Both the position numbers and the translations under genes were made by a program. This document shows, in pieces, positions 7,013 to 15,107 of a stretch of DNA of 18,840 bases; position 1 is the stretch's first letter; each line of letters begins with the position of its first letter. Under the pieces are notes generated by a model. The model searched no databases. It was not told the DNA's origin and saw only the letters and a list, made by a program, of their open reading frames with translations. The stretch spans positions 1 to 18,840 of the forward strand of contig CAMCTC010000089.1 of the NCBI GenBank assembly GCA_945878355.1. The letters are read 5' to 3'. The stretch comes from Bordetella parapertussis (GTDB lineage: Bacteria; Pseudomonadota; Gammaproteobacteria; Burkholderiales; Burkholderiaceae_C).

Positions 7013-9576
7013 GCTCTCTGGCTTCAGACTCCTCTGGACCTTTGCCTCATGGGCAGGGTGGGCAGGGGGGACTGAGCGAGGCTGAGGCGAGCCTAGGCCT
7101 GGCGCGCGAGGGCCCGAACGAGTTGCCGATCTCCCGTCCTCGCGGCCTCTGGCACCTGCTGGTCGAGGTGGTGTCCGAGCCGATGTTTCTGCTGCTGGTG
7201 GCCTGCGGCTTGCTCTACCTGGTACTGGGCGACCCGCAAGAAGCGCTGATGCTGCTGGGCTTTGTGCTCGTCGTGATGGCGATCAGCTTTGTGCAGCAGC
7301 GGCGCAGCGAGCGCTCGCTGCAGGCCTTGCGCGAACTCGCCAGCCCGCGTGCATTGGTGCTGCGCGGTGGGCAGGCGCGGCGCATCGCCGGTCGCGAACT
7401 GGTGCTGGGCGACCTCGTGTTGCTGACCGAGGGCGACCGGGTGCCGGCCGACTTGCAACTGGTCGAGGCCACCAACCTGGCGGCCGATGAGTCGTTGCTG
7501 ACCGGTGAATCGGTGCCGGTGGCCAAGCGCTGCAGCGCATGGCTCGCGCCAGCGGCGCCGGACGGTGACATGCTGTACTCGGGCACCTTGGTCGTGCGCG
7601 GCAGCGGTCGCGGCCTGGTGCTGGCCACCGGTGCACGCAGCGCGCTGGGCCGCATTGGCCAGTCCTTGGCCGGCATCGCGGTTCAGAGCACACCGATCCA
7701 GCAGGAGACGCGGCGCATCGTCCAATGGATCGCCGTCGTCGGCCTGGCGCTGGCCGGCGTGCTGGCGCTGGCCTGGTGGTGGCTGGTGGGCGACGGCTTG
7801 CGCGGTCTGCTGGCCGGCCTGACGCTGGCGATGGCCATCCTCCCTGAGGAACTGCCGGTGGTGCTGACATTGTTCCTGGGGCTGGGGGCGTGGCGGCTGG
7901 CGCGTGAGAAGGTGCTTGCGCGCAGCATCCCGGCAGTCGAACTGCTGGGCGCAACCACTGTGCTGTGCGTGGACAAGACCGGCACACTGACGCTCAACCG
8001 CATGGCGCTGCGCCGGCTGTGGTCCGAGCGCGCGCTGCACGACGGCGTGCGACACCGCGACCAAGCCCTGCACGACGAGTTGCACGAGTTGTTGGAATAT
8101 GCCGTGCTGGCCAGCCACCGCCTGGCTTTTGACCCGATGGAGACGGCGATCGCTGAAGCCGGGCAGCGGCTGCTCGCGGACACCGAACACCTGCACGCCG
8201 ACTGGACCCTGGTCGAGGACTACCCGCTGTCGGCCGAGATGCTGGCCATGTCCCGGGTCTGGCAATCACCCGAGCACCTGGTCGATCCGCGCCAGCACCT
8301 GATCGCTGCCAAGGGCGCGCCCGAGGCGATCGCCGACCTCTGCCATCTCGATGCCGACGCCTGCGCCAGGATCGCACGCCAAGTCGCCGCGATGGCCGGC
8401 GAGGGCTTGCGGGTGCTCGGCGTGGCCAGGGCCCGCTTCGAGGGCGATGTGTTGCCCGGCCAGCAACACGATTTCGGCTTCGAGTTTCTGGGCCTGCTCG
8501 GTCTGGAAGATCCGGTGCGGCTCGACGTGCCGCAAGCCATCGCTGATTGCCGGGCCGCTGGCATCCGGGTGGTGATGATGACCGGCGACCACCCGGCCAC
8601 GGCGGTCTCGGTGGCCCGGCAGGCCGGTCTGGAGGTCGACCGCCCGGTCATCACCGGTGCCGAGCTCAGCCGACTCAGCGACGAGGACTTGCGTGTTCGG
8701 CTGGCCGATACCCACATCTTTTGCCGCGTCCCGCCCGAGCACAAGCTTCGCCTGGTGCAGGCCTTGCGCGCCCAGGGCGAGGTGGTGGCGATGACGGGTG
8801 ACGGCGTCAACGACGCGCCGGCGCTCAAGGCCGCCGACATCGGCGTGGCGATGGGCGCTCGCGGCAGCGATGTTGCGCGCGAGGCTGCTGCGTTGGTGCT
8901 GCTCAACGACGATTTCGGCTCGCTCGTCACGGCGGTACGCTACGGGCGGCGAGTGTTTGCCAACCTGCGCAAGGCCATCGTCTTCGTGGTGGCGGTGCAT
9001 GTGCCCATCGTCGGGCTGTCGATCCTGCCGGTGCTGCTGGGCTGGCCCATGCTGTTGATGCCGGTGCACATCCTGTTTCTGCAACTGATCATCGATCCGG
9101 CCTGCTCGGTGGTGTTCGAGGCCGAGCCGCTGGAGCCCGACGCGATGACGCTGCCGCCGCGCCGGTCGGACCAGCGCTTGTTCGACAAGGCGGTGATGGC
9201 GCGCGGTTTGTGGCAAGGCGCCGGCCTGCTGGCGCTGCTGTTGGCGGTTTTCGCTGGTGCGCGTGCGCTGGAGGGTTCGGACGATGTCGCTCGCGCGCTG
9301 ACCTTCACCGTGCTGGTGCTGGCCAACCTGGGTCTGATCCATGCCAACCGGTCCTGGGGCCGCACGGTCTGGTTCGGACGCAAGGCGTCGAACCGGCAAT
9401 TCGGCTGGATTGCCGTCGCCACCTTGGCGGTGCTGGCGCTGGTGCTGGGTGTGCCGGCTGTCAGCCGGCTGTTCGCCTTCCAGCAGCCGCCGCCGATGCT
9501 GCTGGCCGCGGCGGCCGCGGCAGCGCTGCTGAGCTTGCTATGGCTTGAGGGTGTCAAGCGGCTGCAGGGCAGGTAG
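7009..9576 (+). CDS. P-type cation-transporting ATPase (P2-like)
   Basis: An 855-residue pump. An N-terminal cation-ATPase domain (about 20-45, ending GPNELP) leads to helices 1-2 (58-95). The actuator domain has TGES at 165-168. Helix 4 has PEELP at 279-283, and the phosphorylation motif is DKTGTLT with D322. The nucleotide domain has KGAPEA (435-440). The hinge is TGDGVNDAP (596-604). Six C-terminal helices follow. Helix 4 differs from the SERCA PEGLP and helix 6 reads LQLIIDPACSVVFEAEP (691-707) instead of the usual Asn/Asp set, so calcium specificity should not be assumed. There is no N-terminal metal-binding domain or CPx motif, so it is not a copper/zinc P1B pump. Coupling to the CDF gene suggests cation homeostasis. 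The specific ion is unknown. Confidence 0.9.
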   Translation: MSSLASDSSGPLPHGQGGQGGLSEAEASLGLAREGPNELPISRPRGLWHLLVEVVSEPMFLLLVACGLLYLVLGDPQEALMLLGFVLVVMAISFVQQRRSERSLQALRELASPRALVLRGGQARRIAGRELVLGDLVLLTEGDRVPADLQLVEATNLAADESLLTGESVPVAKRCSAWLAPAAPDGDMLYSGTLVVRGSGRGLVLATGARSALGRIGQSLAGIAVQSTPIQQETRRIVQWIAVVGLALAGVLALAWWWLVGDGLRGLLAGLTLAMAILPEELPVVLTLFLGLGAWRLAREKVLARSIPAVELLGATTVLCVDKTGTLTLNRMALRRLWSERALHDGVRHRDQALHDELHELLEYAVLASHRLAFDPMETAIAEAGQRLLADTEHLHADWTLVEDYPLSAEMLAMSRVWQSPEHLVDPRQHLIAAKGAPEAIADLCHLDADACARIARQVAAMAGEGLRVLGVARARFEGDVLPGQQHDFGFEFLGLLGLEDPVRLDVPQAIADCRAAGIRVVMMTGDHPATAVSVARQAGLEVDRPVITGAELSRLSDEDLRVRLADTHIFCRVPPEHKLRLVQALRAQGEVVAMTGDGVNDAPALKAADIGVAMGARGSDVAREAAALVLLNDDFGSLVTAVRYGRRVFANLRKAIVFVVAVHVPIVGLSILPVLLGWPMLLMPVHILFLQLIIDPACSVVFEAEPLEPDAMTLPPRRSDQRLFDKAVMARGLWQGAGLLALLLAVFAGARALEGSDDVARALTFTVLVLANLGLIHANRSWGRTVWFGRKASNRQFGWIAVATLAVLALVLGVPAVSRLFAFQQPPPMLLAAAAAAALLSLLWLEGVKRLQGR

Positions 9577-9590
9577 CCCAGCGGCCGGGT

Positions 9591-9755
9591 TCAAGTCATG
9601 TGCTTTGACATCGCCACTGGCGAGGCGGCTGGCTCGCCGGGATGGCGGTTCAGACTCATCGGCATCGCCACGAAGGCCGTCAGGATGACGGGGATCAGCG
9701 TGAAACCGACGACCCCGATCAAGCGGGCGAGGAAGTGATGAAGGTCGTTGTTCAC
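9591..9755 (-). CDS. Predicted 54-residue single-pass membrane protein
   Basis: A minus-strand frame from GTG 9755 to TGA 9591-9593 encodes 54 residues. AGGA lies five bases before the GTG, a usable ribosome site. Residues 1-11 are polar/basic (NNDLHHFLAR), residues 12-31 form one hydrophobic helix (LIGVVGFTLIPVILTAFVAM), and the tail is hydrophilic with RHPGEP. About 45 of 54 third positions are G or C, matching the genome's coding bias. No domain is recognised. It lies 84 bases downstream of the fumarase stop on the same strand, so it could be the last gene of that transcript. It could still be a chance frame; conservation would decide. Confidence 0.55.
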   Translation of the reverse strand: MNNDLHHFLARLIGVVGFTLIPVILTAFVAMPMSLNRHPGEPAASPVAMSKHMT

Positions 9756-9839
9756 GGGTGTCCTGAGTCAGCGTGTTCGATGACCCACAGCATCAGGCCG
9801 GCAGCCTAAGGATTCCTGATCCTCGGGGCCGCCGCCTCG

Positions 9840-11366
9840 TCAAACGACCGTGACGGGAATCTTGCCGATCCTAGCCTGCCAAGTCTTGGGGCCCGTGTCG
9901 TGGACGCTGGTGCCCAGGCTGTCAACAGCCACAGTCACCGGCATGTCTTTGACGTCGAACTCGTAGATCGCTTCCATCCCGAGGTCGGCAAATCCGACCA
10001 CCTTCGCGCCCTTGATCGCTTTGGCCACCAGGTAGGCGGCGCCGCCCACGGCCATCAGGTAAGCGCTTTTGTGCTTCTTGATCGCCGCGATCGCGGTCGG
10101 TCCACGCTCGGCCTTGCCGACCATCGAGATCAGGCCGGTCTGGGCCAACATCATCTCGGTGAACTTGTCCATCCGGGTGGCGGTGGTCGGACCGGCAGGC
10201 CCCACCACCTCGTCGCGCACCGGGTCAACCGGGCCAACGTAGTAAATCACCCGGTTGGTGAAGTCCACCGGCAGTTTCTCGCCGCGCGCTAGCATGTCCT
10301 GGATTCGCTTGTGCGCGGCGTCGCGGCCGGTCAGCATCTTGCCGTTGAGCAGCAGCGTGTCGCCGGGTTGCCAGCTTGCGACCTCGGCCGGGGTCAGGGT
10401 GTTGAGGTCGACCCGCTTGCTCTTGTTGTAGTCGGGCGCCCAGGCCACGTCGGGCCACAAATCCAGGCTGGGCGGATCCAGATAGGCCGGGCCGGATCCG
10501 TCGAGCACGAAATGGGCATGGCGGGTGGCCGCGCAGTTGGGGATCATCGCCACCGGAAAGCTCGCTGCGTGCGTCGGGTAGGTCTTGATCTTGACGTCTA
10601 GCACCGTGGTCAGCCCGCCCAGGCCTTGTGCGCCTATGCCCAGCGCGTTGACCTTCTCGTAGAGCTCGATGCGCAGTTCCTCGAGCTTGTTCTGCGGGCC
10701 GCGTGCCATCAGGTCGAACATGTCGATGTCCTCCATCAACACCTCCTTGGCCATCAGCACCGCTTTCTCGGCCGTGCCCCCCACGCCCAGACCCAGCATG
10801 CCAGGCGGGCACCAACCCGCGCCCATCGTCGGCACGGTCTTGAGCACCCAGTCGACCAGGCTGTCGTTGGGGTTGAGCATCGCCAGCTTGGACTTGTTCT
10901 CGCTGCCACCACCCTTGGCGGCGACGATCACGTCGACCCGGCCGCCTGGCACCAACTCCATGTGGATCACCGCGGGGGTGTTGTCCTTGGTATTCTTGCG
11001 ATCGAAGATCGGGTCCGCCAGGATCGACGCGCGCAGCACGTTGTCGGGGTTGAGGTATCCCTGGCGTACACCGGCGTTGACCGCGTCGGCGATCGAGCCG
11101 CTGAAGCCTTCCCAGCGCACGTCCATGCCGATCTTGAGGAAGACGTTGACGATGCCGGTGTCCTGGCAGATCGGTCGCCGGCCTTCGGCGCACAGCTTCG
11201 AATTGGTCAGGATCTGGGCGATCGCGTCCTTGGCTGCCGGCCCCTGCTCGCGCTCGTAAGCCCGCGCCAGGTGGGCAATGAAATCTGCCGGGTGGTAGTA
11301 GCTGATGTACTGCAGCGCGGCCGCAACGCTGTCGATCAGGTCGGCCTGGCGGATGGTGGTGGTCAT
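9840..11366 (-). CDS. fumA: Class I (iron-sulfur) fumarate hydratase
   Basis: A complete 508-residue, oxygen-sensitive [4Fe-4S] fumarase that interconverts fumarate and malate in the TCA cycle. The N-terminal alpha domain carries RRPICQDTGIVNVF with C67. The likely cluster ligands are C67, C186 (GAGWCPPGM) and C278 (IPNCAATRHAHF), spaced much like those of characterised class I enzymes. KGGGSENKSKL (151-161) is the substrate-binding loop. The C-terminal beta domain contains GPAGPTTATRMD and ends at about 508 with the cytosolic-type tail. Length and motifs match the single-chain form rather than the two-subunit archaeal form. It starts at ATG 11366 and has no coupled neighbour upstream. Confidence 0.96.
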   Translation of the reverse strand: MTTTIRQADLIDSVAAALQYISYYHPADFIAHLARAYEREQGPAAKDAIAQILTNSKLCAEGRRPICQDTGIVNVFLKIGMDVRWEGFSGSIADAVNAGVRQGYLNPDNVLRASILADPIFDRKNTKDNTPAVIHMELVPGGRVDVIVAAKGGGSENKSKLAMLNPNDSLVDWVLKTVPTMGAGWCPPGMLGLGVGGTAEKAVLMAKEVLMEDIDMFDLMARGPQNKLEELRIELYEKVNALGIGAQGLGGLTTVLDVKIKTYPTHAASFPVAMIPNCAATRHAHFVLDGSGPAYLDPPSLDLWPDVAWAPDYNKSKRVDLNTLTPAEVASWQPGDTLLLNGKMLTGRDAAHKRIQDMLARGEKLPVDFTNRVIYYVGPVDPVRDEVVGPAGPTTATRMDKFTEMMLAQTGLISMVGKAERGPTAIAAIKKHKSAYLMAVGGAAYLVAKAIKGAKVVGFADLGMEAIYEFDVKDMPVTVAVDSLGTSVHDTGPKTWQARIGKIPVTVV

Positions 11367-11541
11367 GGATGAGGTCCGGGTCGATGCGCTCAGGGCGCTG
11401 GCTGGCGCCGCGATGGCGAAGAACTGAGTTCCCCGGCAGCGGCCGTGGGATACCAGCGGCCGATCTTACCGAAGCAGGCCGATCTCGCTCTCGGCGCGCG
11501 AGACTGACGTTCGAGCGGCCACGGGTGTGCCGGTTGATGTG
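11367..11541. promoter_or_regulatory. Upstream region of fumA / downstream of YqhA gene
   Basis: These 175 bases lie between two minus-strand genes and should contain the fumA promoter. A perfect odd-centred palindrome GAACTGAGTTC sits at 11421-11431, about 55 bases before the fumA start, and could be an operator half-site pair. No clear -35/-10 pair and no terminator for the YqhA gene were seen. No gene is evident. Confidence 0.25.
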
Positions 11542-12180
11542 TCAGTGTTCGCCTGCGGGGTGCATGATCCGGTCAGCCATGGCGATGGCCAGCGCCGAGA
11601 ACAGAAAGGCGATGTGGATGATGGTCTGCCACATCAGCACCTTGTCGGTGTAGTTGGCAGCGTTGATGAAGGACTTGAGCAAGTGGATCGAGCTGATGCC
11701 GATGATGGCCGTGGCGAGCTTGACCTTCAGCACCGAGGCGTTGACCTGGTCCAGCCACTCGGGTTGGTCGGGGTGACCTTGCAGCCGCAGCCTAGAGACA
11801 AAGGTTTCATAGCCGCCGATGATCACCATGATCAGCAGGTTGCTGATCATCACGACGTCGATCAGCGCGAGCACCACCAGCATGATGATGGTCTCGTTGA
11901 GTGCGACGATCGGCTCGTAGCCGATGATGGACTTGCCGTCAGCCCCGCCCAAGATCGCGGTGGCCTGGTAGCCGCTGCTCTTGACGAGCGTGGCCAATGC
12001 CGCCTGGTCGCCGAAAGCGGCTTCGATCAGGTGGACGAGTTCGACCCAGAACTGGCCCACATACACCGCTTGGGCCAGGATCAACCCCAGGTAGAGCGGC
12101 AATTGCAGCCAGCGGCTGGCAAAGATCAATCTTGGCAACGGCGACAGTCGGAGGGTTGGAGTCTTTGGGGTCTGTGCCAT
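11542..12180 (-). CDS. YqhA/UPF0114 (TIGR00645) family inner-membrane protein
   Basis: A 212-residue membrane protein. Family landmarks are [13 protein letters not shown] (21-33) in the first helix, a second helix with [34 protein letters not shown] (96-129, four-helix family core), [26 protein letters not shown] (146-171) and a final helix ending in MADRI. The function of the family is unknown. Compared with the roughly 164-residue E. coli YqhA, this protein has about 13 extra N-terminal residues and an insert of about 30 residues (57-88, GDQAAL... to GKSIIG) in the loop between helices 1 and 2. AAGG precedes the ATG at 12180 as a ribosome site. It faces acs divergently. Confidence 0.88.
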   Translation of the reverse strand: MAQTPKTPTLRLSPLPRLIFASRWLQLPLYLGLILAQAVYVGQFWVELVHLIEAAFGDQAALATLVKSSGYQATAILGGADGKSIIGYEPIVALNETIIMLVVLALIDVVMISNLLIMVIIGGYETFVSRLRLQGHPDQPEWLDQVNASVLKVKLATAIIGISSIHLLKSFINAANYTDKVLMWQTIIHIAFLFSALAIAMADRIMHPAGEH

Positions 12181-12360
12181 GGGCCTTGTCTGCCTTTGTA
12201 GATAGAGTCGATTCTAGGCAGCGACTGTGTCAGGCTTCCTGGCGCAGATGGCGTGACGCAAGGTTTGGCGCGATCGTTTCGTGCCAAGTAAGCACGTCGT
12301 AAGAGCCCCTGCATAAGGTTCGGGGTTATCGTCAATGTTTCCAAGTCCCAGGAGTCAAGC
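12181..12360. promoter_or_regulatory. acs: Divergent intergenic region, YqhA gene / acs
   Basis: These 180 bases separate divergent genes and must contain both promoters. AGGAG at 12350-12354 is a strong ribosome site for acs. I could not identify a convincing sigma-70 or sigma-54 promoter by eye. No gene is seen. Confidence 0.35.
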
Positions 12361-14340
12361 ATGAGCTCAGATGGTCCTACCGAGTTGAAAATCTACCAAC
12401 CTTCAGCCGCTTCGGTGGCGGGGGCTTATGTTCAGGGCATGGCGGCCTACGAGGCGCTGGTCCAGGAAGCCAATGACGACTACCCCGGTTTCTGGGCCCG
12501 TCAGGCACGCGAGCTGATTTCCTGGAAGACGCCGTTCACCCAAGTGCTCGACGAGAGCAATGCGCCGTTCTTCAAGTGGTTCGCGGACGGCACGCTCAAC
12601 GCGTCCTACAACTGCCTGGACCGCAACATCGAGCGCGGCCTCGGCGACAAGACCGCGATCATCTTCGAGGCCGATGGCGGCGAGGTCTCGCGCACCAGCT
12701 ACCGCGACCTGCTCGAGCGCACTTGCCAGATTGCCAACGGCATGAAGAGCCTGGGCATCGTCAAAGGCGACCGGGTCATCATCTACATCTCGATGTCGGT
12801 TGACGGCGTGGCCGCGATGCAGGCCTGTGCCCGCATCGGCGCGACCCACTCCGTGGTGTTCGGCGGTTTCTCGGCGCAAAGCTTGCGCGACCGCATCGAG
12901 GACACCGGCGCCAAGTTGGTGATCACCGCCGACCACCAGGTGCGCGGTGGCAAGCAACTCCCGCTCAAGAGCATCGTCGACGAGGCGCTGGCACTCGGTG
13001 GCTGCCAATCGGTGACCAAGGTGCTGGTGGTCAAGCGCTCGGGCGCCGAGATTGCGATGACCGCTGGCCGCGACCTGTGGATGGCCGATCTGGCCGATGA
13101 CCAGCCCGTCAGCTGCGAGCCCGAGTGGGTGGGCGCCGAGCACCCTTTGTTCCTGCTCTACACCTCGGGGTCGACTGGCAAGCCCAAGGGTGTCCAGCAT
13201 TCGACCGGCGGCTATTTGCTGCACGCGGCGCTGACGACCAAACTGACCTTCGACCTGAAGCCCGACGACGTTTTCTGGTGCACCGCCGACATCGGCTGGG
13301 TCACGGGTCACACCTACATCGCTTATGGCCCGCTGGCGCTGGGTGGCACCGAGGTGGTGTTCGAGGGCGTGCCCACTTTCCCCGACGCCGGCCGCTTCTG
13401 GAAGATGATCCAGGACCACAAGGTTTCGATCTTCTACACAGCGCCCACCGCGATCCGTTCGCTGATCAAGGCGGCCGAAGCCAATGCCGCAGTGCACCCG
13501 AAGAGCTACAACTTGTCATCGCTGCGCATCCTGGGGTCGGTCGGTGAGCCGATCAACCCTGCAGCCTGGGAGTGGTACCACCAGCATGTGGGCGGCGGGC
13601 GCTGCCCCATCGTCGACACCTTCTGGCAGACAGAGACCGGCGGCCACATGATCACGCCACTGCCTGGCGCCACGCCGATGGTGCCGGGCTCTTGCACGCT
13701 GCCCTTCCCCGGCATCATCGCCGCGGTGGTCGATGAGACCGGCAAGGATGTGCCTTGGGGCCAGGGCGGCATCCTGGTCGTCAAGAAGCCCTGGCCCAGC
13801 ATGATCCGCAACATCTGGGGCGACCCGGAGCGCTTCAAGAAAAGCTACTACCCCGACGATTTCCAGGGCAAGTACTACCTGGCGGGCGACGGCGCGATCC
13901 GCGACGCCAAGACCGGCTACTTCACGATCACTGGACGCATCGACGATGTGCTCAACGTCTCGGGTCACCGCATGGGCACGATGGAGATCGAGTCCGCGTT
14001 GGTCAGCTGTACCGAACTGGTGGCCGAAGCCGCGGTGGTGGGCCGGCCTGACGACACCACGGGTGAGGCGATCTGCGCCTTTGTGGTGCTCAAGCGCTCG
14101 CGCCCGGTCGGCGACGAAGCCAAGGCGATCGCCAAGCGCTTGCGCGACTGGGTTGGCAAGGAGATCGGTCCGATCGCCAAGCCCCGCGACATCCGTTTCG
14201 GCGACAACCTGCCCAAGACCCGCAGCGGCAAGATCATGCGCCGTCTGCTGCGCTCGGTGGCCAAGGGCGAGGTCATCACCCAAGACACCAGCACCTTGGA
14301 GAACCCGGCAATCCTGGATCAGTTGGGCGAAAATTATTGA
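12361..14340 (+). CDS. acs: Acetyl-CoA synthetase (AMP-forming)
   Basis: A 659-residue enzyme, close to the usual 650. It makes acetyl-CoA from acetate, ATP and CoA through acetyl-AMP. The ATP-grip loop is [11 protein letters not shown] at 267-277. The acyl-pocket motif FWQTETGG (421-428) keeps the tryptophan (W422) that restricts the site to short acids, supporting acetate over longer substrates. The adenylate hinge is around [18 protein letters not shown]. The catalytic C-terminal lysine is in [11 protein letters not shown] (K624), the usual target of reversible acetylation. The final residues DQLGENY are encoded by AT-rich codons, and a near copy of this tail recurs 113 bases later. It is followed by a strong terminator. 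Confidence 0.97.
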   Translation: MSSDGPTELKIYQPSAASVAGAYVQGMAAYEALVQEANDDYPGFWARQARELISWKTPFTQVLDESNAPFFKWFADGTLNASYNCLDRNIERGLGDKTAIIFEADGGEVSRTSYRDLLERTCQIANGMKSLGIVKGDRVIIYISMSVDGVAAMQACARIGATHSVVFGGFSAQSLRDRIEDTGAKLVITADHQVRGGKQLPLKSIVDEALALGGCQSVTKVLVVKRSGAEIAMTAGRDLWMADLADDQPVSCEPEWVGAEHPLFLLYTSGSTGKPKGVQHSTGGYLLHAALTTKLTFDLKPDDVFWCTADIGWVTGHTYIAYGPLALGGTEVVFEGVPTFPDAGRFWKMIQDHKVSIFYTAPTAIRSLIKAAEANAAVHPKSYNLSSLRILGSVGEPINPAAWEWYHQHVGGGRCPIVDTFWQTETGGHMITPLPGATPMVPGSCTLPFPGIIAAVVDETGKDVPWGQGGILVVKKPWPSMIRNIWGDPERFKKSYYPDDFQGKYYLAGDGAIRDAKTGYFTITGRIDDVLNVSGHRMGTMEIESALVSCTELVAEAAVVGRPDDTTGEAICAFVVLKRSRPVGDEAKAIAKRLRDWVGKEIGPIAKPRDIRFGDNLPKTRSGKIMRRLLRSVAKGEVITQDTSTLENPAILDQLGENY

Positions 14341-14453
14341 GCCCTGCTGATCCAGGCGGCGCGCCAGCGCCGAGGGCGCCGGAAGGCGACCAGCCGGGCT
14401 CCGGCGAAGCCAGAACCCGGCGACCTCAGGATCAGTTGGGCGAGAACTACTGA
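14300..14453 (+). repeat. Duplicated acs 3' end, 113 bp apart
   Basis: Copy A (14300-14340) is the real acs end; copy B (14412-14453) lies beyond the stop. The last 25 bases (14316-14340 and 14429-14453) are identical except at three third-codon positions (GAA/GAG, AAT/AAC, TAT/TAC), so both encode DQLGENY and stop. Further upstream, the copies share AGAACCCGGC and then differ by a small indel, which puts copy B out of frame with acs. The 71-base spacer is GC-rich with short hairpins. Confidence 0.8.
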
Positions 14454-14484
14454 ACCATGCGGCGCGAAGCTCGCCTCACCCAGC

Positions 14485-14514
14485 AAAAAGGCCCCGCAGT
14501 GCGGGGCCTTTTTT
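14485..14514. terminator. Strong bidirectional terminator between acs and cytochrome c
   Basis: AAAAAGGCCCCGC (14485-14497) pairs perfectly with GCGGGGCCTTTTT (14501-14513) around an AGT loop. T-tracts result on both strands, so it ends acs (plus) and the converging cytochrome c gene (minus). Confidence 0.93.
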
Positions 14515-14531
14515 CGTGCAAATCGTTCAGA

Positions 14532-14894
14532 TCACTTCAGCGACAGCACCCAGTTGGCGAGCTGCTTGGCTTCTTCCGGGTTGACCTGCGGGTTCGCGGG
14601 CATTGGAATCTGGCCCCAGGCGCCTGCGCCGCCTTTCTGGATCTTCTCGGCTAGCTTGGCGCCAGCATCTTTCTGATCCTTGTACTTGGCGGCGACCTCC
14701 TTGTAAGCGGGGCCCACCAGTTTCTTGTCTACAGCGTGGCAGGCCATGCAATTCTTCTTCGTTGCCAGGTCCTTCATCTTGGCCATCTTCTCGGCTTTTT
14801 CTTTCTCGGCCGGCTCCTTCGCCGCCGGGTCGGCTGCAAAGACCGGCATGGCCACTGCGGCGGCCAGAATGGCGATCAGGGCGATTTTCTTCAT
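14532..14894 (-). CDS. Small periplasmic class I cytochrome c
   Basis: A 120-residue protein from ATG 14894, where an ideal signal peptide starts ([20 protein letters not shown], cleaved after residue 20). After a Lys/Glu/Ala-rich charged linker (21-42), the heme site CMACH lies at 49-53 (C49, C52, H53). The likely sixth ligand is M98 in IPMPANP. The C-terminal helix ends ANWVLSLK. Size and layout match cytochrome c551/c552-type electron carriers that shuttle electrons to terminal oxidases or nitrite reductase. The partner is not visible here. Its ribosome site is weak. It converges with acs on a shared terminator. Confidence 0.92.
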   Translation of the reverse strand: MKKIALIAILAAAVAMPVFAADPAAKEPAEKEKAEKMAKMKDLATKKNCMACHAVDKKLVGPAYKEVAAKYKDQKDAGAKLAEKIQKGGAGAWGQIPMPANPQVNPEEAKQLANWVLSLK

Positions 14895-15008
14895 GTTGAG
14901 CTTTCGAGCGGAGGTTGGCTTCAATGGTGGAAATTGGACGACAGCTTGTTCAACGGATCGCAGCCTTGACGGTTGACGCGACGCGGTCATTCAGTGCCGC
15001 CGCCACTG

Positions 15009-15072
15009 CGTGCCGATGCACGGCACGTTCCCGGTGCCGGCCAATGCCTCGGCAGGCCGCCGGGGCATTGGC
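15009..15072 (-). other. Two tandem hairpins after ilvD
   Basis: Reading from ilvD, the first hairpin pairs 15059-15072 with 15040-15053 (14 pairs, one G-T, loop of five). The second pairs 15021-15027 with 15009-15015 (7 pairs, five-base loop). No T-tract follows either, so they may be 3' mRNA-stabilising structures or a rho-type end. The rest of the 14895-15107 gap shows no gene. Confidence 0.55.
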
Positions 15073-15107
15073 GCTTCAAGCCGGTTGTCGATGCGGTGCA
15101 GCGATCT

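Noticed and set aside
7093..9557. Long minus-strand frames opposite the P-type ATPase gene
   Set aside because: These are Gln/His/Arg-rich shadows produced by GC codon bias; they show no domain or start signal.
11421..11431. Palindrome GAACTGAGTTC as a regulator site
   Set aside because: Only one short palindrome is present, so a specific operator cannot be supported.
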